A stretch of DNA of 10,053 bases from Planctomycetaceae bacterium. Lineage in GTDB: Bacteria > Planctomycetota > Planctomycetia > Pirellulales > Thermoguttaceae. Numbering within the stretch: position 1 is the stretch's first letter; every line of letters begins with the position of its first letter. Made by a program: the position numbers and the translations under genes. The DNA is taken from the NCBI GenBank assembly GCA_031283515.1, contig JAITBS010000386.1, forward strand, positions 1-10,053, given 5' to 3'. The notes under the pieces were generated by a model. The model did no database searches. It was given only the letters and a program-made list of their open reading frames with translations, and had not been told where the DNA came from. Positions 5,415 to 10,053 of this stretch are shown here, in pieces.

Positions 5415-8336
5415 TTATTTCACAACAAAATTGATCATTTTGCCGCAAATAATAATTTTTTTGACTACTGTTTTACCGTTTAGCAATTCGGCAATTTTAG
5501 TATCGGAAAGTGCGGTTTGTTCCAATATATTTTCATCGGCGTTTGCCGGAACCAAGATTTTTGAACGTAATTTGCCGTTAATCGATACAGGAATTTCTAA
5601 CGCCGTTTCCCGAATCGCCGACTCATCATAAATGGGCCACGATTCATAAGCCGATGTATTGCGATGTCCCAAAATCTGCCATAGTTCCTCTGCAATATGC
5701 GGCGCAAACGGCGATAATAGTAACACGAATTGTTTCATTGCCGATTTCGGACGAACCTGTTCTTTCAGGAAAAAATTGGTAAATTCCATCATTCGGGCAA
5801 TTGCCGTATTGAAGGACATATTGCGAATATCTTCTGTTACGGATTTGATTGTTTTGTGTAATATCCGGTTTTGTTCTTCTGTTGGTGTGATATTTTGAAC
5901 GGCTGTTTCTAATTCCGGTTTTTCTGATGTTACAGAAACAATCATTTTCCAAACCCGTTCCAAAAAACCGCGAACTCCGTGAACTCCATCCATTGACCAA
6001 GGTTTAACCGATTCCAACGGTCCCATAAACATTTCATATAACCGTAACGCATCCGCTCCATAATTTTCTACCACTTCGTCAGGATTAACCACATTGCCGC
6101 GGCTTTTCGACATTTTATTTGCCCGGCTGTCCACCCGAATTTCATTTTGATTTTCGTTCTGATTATCGGTATTCATTTGATTTTCCGCGTTCGTCAGAAC
6201 AAAATTTTCCCCTTTTTTCGTAACTTGTTTGGCGTCCAGTTTTACGGAATCAAGTTTTATGCCGTTTGATTTTAACGTACCGATTCCGTCTCGATCAATA
6301 TTCACACTTGTTGCGGAAACCCAATTACCGTTGGCGTCTTTGAATCCGGTAAATTCCGTTTCGCCAAGAATCATTCCCTGATTAACGAGTTTTTGAAACG
6401 GTTCCGGATGCGAAACAATTCCGTAATCATACAACACTTTATGCCAAAACCGCGCGTACAATAAATGCAATACGGCATGTTCCGCACCGCCAACATAAAG
6501 ATCAATCGGCATCCACGCTTTTTCGAGTTGCGGATCAACAAGCGTTGTATTATTTTTCGGATCGATAAATCGCAGATAATACCAACATGAACCTGCCCAT
6601 TGCGGCATCGTATTTGTTTCACGCTTATATTTTTTTCCGTTGCGATTAACGAACAACCATTCCGGCGGAGCCTGTTCCAGCGGCGGTTCCGGCGAATTAT
6701 GTTTTGCGTTGAACTTCAATTCTTTGGGAATATCCAACGGCAGTTCCGATGGTTCCAGCGGCACTATTTTTCCGGTACGATTATTGTTGGCGTCTATTTC
6801 GTGCAAAATTGGAAACGGTTCACCCCAAAAATGTTGCCGGCTGAAAAGCCAATCACGAAGTTTATAATTGACTGCTTTGCGTCCAATTCCGATATTACTT
6901 AGGTCTTCTGTTATTCGTTCCTTAAATTCTGCTGTCATCACGCCGTTGTACAGACCGCTGTTCACCGCAACTCCCGATTCGGTAAACGCTTCAAAATCAA
7001 CCCCTACATGCACTGTACTGTCCACTGACCGAACAACCTGAATGATCGGCAACTGAAATTGTTGCGCAAATTCAAAGTCCCGTGTGTCATGAGCCGGAAC
7101 TGCCATAATCGCACCGGTTCCATACGAACTCAGTACATAATCGGCAATCCAAATCGGAATCGGTTCATTGTTGACCGGATTCAATGCATAAGAACCGGTA
7201 AAAACTCCGGTCTTCTCCTTCGCCAGATCCGTCCGGTCAAGATCACTTTTCGAGGCAGATTGTACACAATATTTTTCAACAGATTCTTGTTGCGCATCGG
7301 TTGTAAATCGTTTAACAAACGGATGTTCCGGCGCAATAACCATGTACGTTGCCCCAAATAATGTATCAGGACGCGTCGTGTAAATCCGTAACACATCGGA
7401 ATCGGGTTTACGCGGAAAACCTGATTGTTGGCGATTTTGTTTCCACATATTGTATTCATCTTCAACGGATTTGCGCCACGATTTTGGACCGTCGATATGA
7501 AAATTTGTTTCACCGTTTTCCGTGTTTATTTTTTTTGTACCGATAAAGAAATCAACTTCGGCTCCGGTGCTGCGGCCGATCCAATTTCGTTGCAATGCTT
7601 TAATTCCTTCCGACCAATCCAGACCTGCGAGGTCGGATTCGAGCCGGTCGGCATACGCGGTAATCCGTAACATCCACTGACGAAGCGGCATTCGTACCAC
7701 CGGATGATTACCGCGTTCACTTCGTCCTTGAATTACTTCTTCATTCGCCAACACCGTTCCCAACGCCGGACACCAATTAACCGGTGCTTCAATCTGATAC
7801 GCCAACCGATGTTCATTTTTGTACATTTCAATATCAATTACATTATTAGGAATCGGCAATTCGGAAATTGGTCTGCCGCGTTGTTCGTCGAAATCAAACC
7901 ATGTGTTGTAGAGAAGCAGAAAAATGTATTGTGTCCAGCGAAAATATTGAATATCGGTTGTTGCGATTTCCCGACTCCAATCGTACGAAAAACCGAGCAT
8001 TTTGAGTTGACGCCGGAAGTTAGTGATATTTGTTTCGGTAATAGTTCGCGGCGGAACACCGGTTTTTTTAGCTTGTTGTTCGGCGGGCAAACCGAAAGCG
8101 TCCCAACCCATGGGATGTAACACCGTTGTCCCGTTCATTCGTTCAAAACGGCAAACAATGTCGGTTGCGGTGTAACCTTCGGGATGCCCGACATGCAAAC
8201 CGTTTGCGCTTGGATACGGGAACATATCCAGAACATACATTTTTTTCTTACCGGGCAATCGGGGAGTTTCAAATGTTTTGTTGGTTTCCCAATAGGTTTG
8301 CCATTTCGGTTCAATTATTGCGGGGTTGTATTTCAT
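5415..8336 (-). CDS. leuS: Leucyl-tRNA synthetase (LeuRS)
   Basis: A class Ia aminoacyl-tRNA synthetase that charges tRNA-Leu using ATP. The ATG at 8336 (MKYNPAIIEPKWQTYW) is the family start, giving 973 residues; an in-frame ATG eight codons upstream (8360) adds an unlike MFYFLSCS segment and is less likely. Signatures: the HIGH-type HVGH at 48-51 (GLHVGHPEGY), the CP1 editing domain with TTRPDTLF (320-327) and the later AHDTRDFEFA containing the conserved editing Asp, WAGSCWYYLRF, YVGGAEHAVLHLLYARFWHKVLYD (in two runs), and KMSKS at 741-745. The C-terminal domain ends in the usual VSINGKLRSKI region. At 973 residues it is longer than E. coli LeuRS (860). Part of the excess is an Asn/Gln-rich insert just before KMSKS (about 716-732, ending NQNENQNE). 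The gene is monocistronic, with its own promoter at 8407-8434. No T-box is seen in the short leader. Confidence 0.97.
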   Translation of the reverse strand: MKYNPAIIEPKWQTYWETNKTFETPRLPGKKKMYVLDMFPYPSANGLHVGHPEGYTATDIVCRFERMNGTTVLHPMGWDAFGLPAEQQAKKTGVPPRTITETNITNFRRQLKMLGFSYDWSREIATTDIQYFRWTQYIFLLLYNTWFDFDEQRGRPISELPIPNNVIDIEMYKNEHRLAYQIEAPVNWCPALGTVLANEEVIQGRSERGNHPVVRMPLRQWMLRITAYADRLESDLAGLDWSEGIKALQRNWIGRSTGAEVDFFIGTKKINTENGETNFHIDGPKSWRKSVEDEYNMWKQNRQQSGFPRKPDSDVLRIYTTRPDTLFGATYMVIAPEHPFVKRFTTDAQQESVEKYCVQSASKSDLDRTDLAKEKTGVFTGSYALNPVNNEPIPIWIADYVLSSYGTGAIMAVPAHDTRDFEFAQQFQLPIIQVVRSVDSTVHVGVDFEAFTESGVAVNSGLYNGVMTAEFKERITEDLSNIGIGRKAVNYKLRDWLFSRQHFWGEPFPILHEIDANNNRTGKIVPLEPSELPLDIPKELKFNAKHNSPEPPLEQAPPEWLFVNRNGKKYKRETNTMPQWAGSCWYYLRFIDPKNNTTLVDPQLEKAWMPIDLYVGGAEHAVLHLLYARFWHKVLYDYGIVSHPEPFQKLVNQGMILGETEFTGFKDANGNWVSATSVNIDRDGIGTLKSNGIKLDSVKLDAKQVTKKGENFVLTNAENQMNTDNQNENQNEIRVDSRANKMSKSRGNVVNPDEVVENYGADALRLYEMFMGPLESVKPWSMDGVHGVRGFLERVWKMIVSVTSEKPELETAVQNITPTEEQNRILHKTIKSVTEDIRNMSFNTAIARMMEFTNFFLKEQVRPKSAMKQFVLLLSPFAPHIAEELWQILGHRNTSAYESWPIYDESAIRETALEIPVSINGKLRSKILVPANADENILEQTALSDTKIAELLNGKTVVKKIIICGKMINFVVK

Positions 8337-8406
8337 AGAACAACTCAAAAAATAAAACAAAAATTAAAATGTGAAAAAATTGTGAGAAAAATTTTACAAT
8401 TTTAGT

Positions 8407-8434
8407 ATTTTACACGGAATCTCCGTATTTTCAA
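8407..8434 (-). promoter_or_regulatory. leuS promoter with a dyad in the spacer
   Basis: On the - strand TTGAAA (8434-8429), a 16-base spacer and TAAAAT (8412-8407) form a good sigma-70-like promoter; the start would be near 8400, about 64 bases before the leuS ATG. The spacer carries an inverted repeat, ACGGA-GAT-TCCGT, which could be an operator, though 5-bp arms can arise by chance. The -10 region CGTGTAAAAT is identical to the one before the rsmG operon. The 34-bp array begins 21 bases upstream of the -35. Confidence 0.5.
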
Positions 8435-8454
8435 GAGGTAAGTGTTTATTTGCA

Positions 8455-8883
8455 GTCCGCAGATTACGCTGATGTTCGCAGATATTTTGTCCGCAGATTA
8501 CGCAGATGTTCGCAGATATTTTGTCCGCAGATTACGCTGATGCTCGCAGATATTTTGTCCGCTGATTACGCTGATGTTCGCAGATATTTTGTTCGCAGAT
8601 TACGCTGATGTTCGCAGATATTTTGTCCGCAGATTACGCTGATGTTCGCAGATATTTTGTTCGCAGATTACGCTGATGCTCGCAGATATTTTGTCCGCAG
8701 ATTACGCTGATGTTCGCAGATATTTTGTCCGCAGATTACGCAGATGTCCGCAGATATTTTGTCCGCAGATTACGCAAATGTTCGCAGATATTTTGTCCGC
8801 AGATTATGCAGATGTTCGCAGATATTTTGTCTGCAGATTACGCTGATGTTCGTAGATATTTTGTCCGCAGATTACGCTGATTA
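8455..8883. repeat. 34-bp tandem array, 12 full copies plus a partial one
   Basis: Units start exactly every 34 bases at 8455, 8489, 8523, 8557, 8591, 8625, 8659, 8693, 8727, 8761, 8795 and 8829, and a partial unit starts at 8863. Each unit is a 19-base half, GTCCGCAGATTACGCTGAT, plus a 15-base half, GTTCGCAGATATTTT, so the 10-mer GTYCGCAGAT recurs at alternating 19/15 spacing. Units 1, 6 and 8 are identical; others differ at one to three sites (for example CGCAGAT for CGCTGAT in units 2 and 9). There are no unique spacers, so this is not CRISPR. The period is not a multiple of three and open frames across it are incidental. It sits directly upstream of the leuS promoter. Confidence 0.95.
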
Positions 8884-8913
8884 TTTTTTGAGAATTACGA
8901 AACAGAAAAAAAG
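8863..8913. repeat. Array-end repeat, copy 1
   Basis: The last partial unit and the following sequence (CCGCAGATTACGCTGA, then ATTTTTTGAGAATTACGAAA) match a second, diverged copy at 9361-9412 (CCGCAGAGTTCACCGA, then ATTTTTTGTGAAGATTGCGA). The shared order is CCGCAGA, ATTTTTTG, TT-CGAAACA and an A-run. The array end thus seems to belong to a dispersed repeat. Confidence 0.5.
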
Positions 8914-9008
8914 AACAAAACATACGAAAAGAGGTAATATATCAGTGGAATTATTATTTTTACGCATTATTCAGTTCCTCCTCGTCCTGAAAGGACAATA
9001 TAAGCCAG

Positions 9009-9027
9009 CCCTACCCAACGGGTAGGG
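9009..9027. repeat. 8-bp hairpin CCCTACCC/GGGTAGGG
   Basis: Perfect 8-bp stem with an AAC loop, centred between the first two 13-base motifs. It is the left-hand counterpart of the hairpin at 9213-9233, with a different stem sequence but the same size and loop length. Confidence 0.75.
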
Positions 9028-9065
9028 TTACACAATCATCATCAACAATATCGCCCTGAAAGGGC

Positions 9066-9178
9066 AATAGAGTTGATAGTTGAGAGTGGATAGTTGATAG
9101 TGTCGCAAGCGGAAGTATTACCGTTTTGGTATTACTCCGCGTGCGAACTCTCCACTCTCCACTCTCAACTAATACATT
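9066..9178. repeat. Palindromic element B
   Basis: The centre is an imperfect 19/20-bp hairpin: TCGCAAGCGGA-AGTATTACC (9103-9122), loop GTTTT, and GGTATTACTCCGCGTGCGA (9128-9146). Outside it are arms made of GTTGATAGT/GAGAGTGG units on the left (9071-9100) and their reverse complements CTCTCCACTCTCC on the right (9148-9170). It seems the compact form of element A at 3709-4136, with which it shares the arm units, the stem core and the border motif. Confidence 0.7.
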
Positions 9179-9212
9179 GCCCTTTCAGGGCGATTGTTTT
9201 GATTGAGTTCTT

Positions 9213-9233
9213 ACCCGCCGTGTTACGGCGGGT
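9213..9233. repeat. 9-bp hairpin ACCCGCCGT/ACGGCGGGT
   Basis: Perfect 9-bp GC-rich stem with a GTT loop, between the third and fourth 13-base motifs. There is no U-tract on either strand, so it is more likely part of the repeat cluster than a terminator. Confidence 0.75.
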
Positions 9234-9360
9234 TGTTATGCAATGTCCTTTCAGGACGAATACATACCAAATTGAACAAAACAAAAATCCTGAAACACTT
9301 GATGAAAGGTTAAAAAAAATTAAACATTATAATTATGAGTGTCGGAAGTGTAACATCCGA

Positions 9361-9412
9361 GACCGCAGAGTTCACCGAGAAAATTTTTTGTGAAGATTGC
9401 GAAACAAAAAAA
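9361..9412. repeat. Array-end repeat, copy 2
   Basis: Diverged copy of 8863-8913, in the same orientation, on the far side of the palindrome cluster. It lies 54 bases from the 3' end of the DUF1559 gene. Apparent CxxC-containing open frames across it are explained by the repeat. Confidence 0.45.
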
Positions 9413-9465
9413 GGCACTGAAATTGAAGTATCAAAAAGACCCAATAATGGTGAGGTAAAGTATAA

Positions 9466-10053
9466 TTACTGTGGAAGCGTAACGGCTGCGCCATCCGAAA
9501 CATGCCCCAGTTTACCAATTGTTTGGTAAGGAGTTGTCAATGGTAAGGAACGAACCGAAGCATCGCCCAATACAAAATTACAGACATCGGGATGATAACC
9601 TCCAAAAGAATAGAACCATAAACCATCTGGATTATTACTGGTTTCGGGATTGGTTGTAGTAATTTCCCCGTAGTGAATATTGTTGACCAATGTTCCAACG
9701 GAATTACTACGGGCATGAAATGATCGGGCAGAAGCGACTGTTGCCCAGTTTCCTATCACCAAAATTGAACAATCAGAGGTAAAACGTCCTTCTCTTGCCG
9801 GTGTATCACATCTTCCGATAAATGGTTCTGGAATATGTTTTTCACCAAAAAGTATCTGATTACTTGTTCCGTCTTGAATCCACGCCATTGAATCTCGCGG
9901 AATCCACGTGTTTGCTTCAACCAGCGGTGCCCGAAATGGTCCACGTTGGTACTGAGCGTGGGCATCGTGAAAATTATTGAACGAGTACATGTGACACGTT
10001 GTGAGAGAAAGTGAAGTAGGTGCATCGCTCGGAATTCCATAAACAAATGCATA
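9466..10053 (-). CDS. DUF1559 (prepilin-like) protein, C-terminal part
   Basis: The frame is open from the right edge (base 10053) to the TAA at 9468-9466, giving 195 residues of a longer protein whose N-terminus is outside the window. An ATG at 9990 is internal: the frame continues upstream (YAFVYGIPSDAPTS). DUF1559 proteins are a large planctomycete family with an N-terminal type IV pilin-like methylation signal and helix (not visible here) and a C-terminal domain thought to be exported. Family hallmarks seen: DGTSNQILFGEKHI, close to the DGTSNT-x-GE signature, and GGYHPDVCNFVLGDASVRSL, the H-x9-DG region near the end. In this copy the final Gly of H-x9-DG is Ala (HPDVCNFVLGDA). The end, IGKLGHVSDGAAV, matches the usual closing segment, in which most members have GE before the last residues. 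Function is unknown; a surface, secretion or pseudopilin role is the usual inference. Confidence 0.88.
   Translation of the reverse strand, partial: YAFVYGIPSDAPTSLSLTTCHMYSFNNFHDAHAQYQRGPFRAPLVEANTWIPRDSMAWIQDGTSNQILFGEKHIPEPFIGRCDTPAREGRFTSDCSILVIGNWATVASARSFHARSNSVGTLVNNIHYGEITTTNPETSNNPDGLWFYSFGGYHPDVCNFVLGDASVRSLPLTTPYQTIGKLGHVSDGAAVTLPQ

Larger units (their letters stand above)
8984..9257. repeat. Mirror-symmetric palindrome cluster (REP-like)
   Basis: Four copies of a 13-base motif are ordered as a mirror image: GTCCTGAAAGGAC (8984-8996), GCCCTGAAAGGGC (9053-9065), then the reverse complements GCCCTTTCAGGGC (9179-9191) and GTCCTTTCAGGAC (9245-9257). Each motif is itself a 5-bp palindrome with a 3-base centre. 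Between each outer/inner pair lies one GC-rich hairpin (9009-9027 on the left, 9213-9233 on the right), and in the middle is element B (9066-9178). Outer and inner motifs are 69 and 66 bases apart on the two sides. This layout resembles REP/BIME clusters; no RAYT-type transposase is in the window. Confidence 0.75.

Noticed and set aside
8337..8360. ATG at 8360 as leuS start
   Set aside because: It adds MFYFLSCS, unlike LeuRS N-termini, while MKYNPAIIEPKWQ from 8336 is the usual beginning.
8337..8400. T-box or other leader regulation of leuS
   Set aside because: The leader is about 64 bases, AT-rich and unstructured, too short for a T-box.
8455..8883. CRISPR array
   Set aside because: Units are contiguous with no unique spacers, and no cas gene is present.
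8744..9025. 93-codon open frame through the tandem array
   Set aside because: It starts inside the 34-bp repeats and cycles through frames because the period is not a multiple of three; it then runs into the palindrome cluster.
9094..9529. Possible broken zinc-ribbon gene (YECRKC in one frame, FCEDC in the next, with a T-run between)
   Set aside because: The region matches the array-end repeat at 8863-8913, it overlaps the DUF1559 3' end on the opposite strand, and the upstream frame runs through palindromes. The CxxC pairs are most simply incidental.

Overview
The window looks like a chromosomal segment from a low-GC, probably host-associated member of the Planctomycetota (Pirellulales-like). 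The main reasons are the 3' part of a DUF1559 (prepilin-like) gene at the right edge, a small protein of a type I associate with planctomycetes directly upstream of rsmG, a long LeuRS, and almost no recognisable Shine-Dalgarno sequences. The lineage call is an inference from protein character; no marker gene for taxonomy is present in full.

Layout: 2-514 (+) is the 3' end of a cysteine-rich gene that enters from the left. 515-879 holds no supported gene. 880-2169 (-) is a 12-helix MFS transporter with its own extended -10 promoter. 2413-3574 (-) is a two-gene operon: a 107-residue conserved-looking protein and rsmG (16S rRNA G527 methyltransferase), one base apart, ending in a hairpin. 3647-4403 is a 757-bp gene-free stretch filled with nested inverted repeats. 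4404-5339 (+) is a two-domain GNAT acetyltransferase, convergent with leuS (5415-8336, -). 8337-9465 is a 1.1-kb gene-free stretch with the leuS promoter, a 34-bp tandem array of 12 full copies and a partial 13th, and a mirror-symmetric set of palindromes. 9466-10053 (-) is the C-terminal part of the DUF1559 protein.

The genes are mostly housekeeping (translation: leuS, rsmG) plus a transporter, an acetyltransferase and a surface or pilin-like protein. They do not form one pathway. What stands out is the non-coding DNA. Two loci about 5 kb apart carry members of the same palindromic repeat family: shared TTGATAGTGGAGAG-type arms, a shared hairpin core with ATTACTCCGC, and a shared CCTTTCAGG border. 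One locus is expanded by further inserted elements, including a 100-bp MITE-like unit with a possible TTTA target duplication. No transposase, CRISPR array, tRNA or rRNA was seen.
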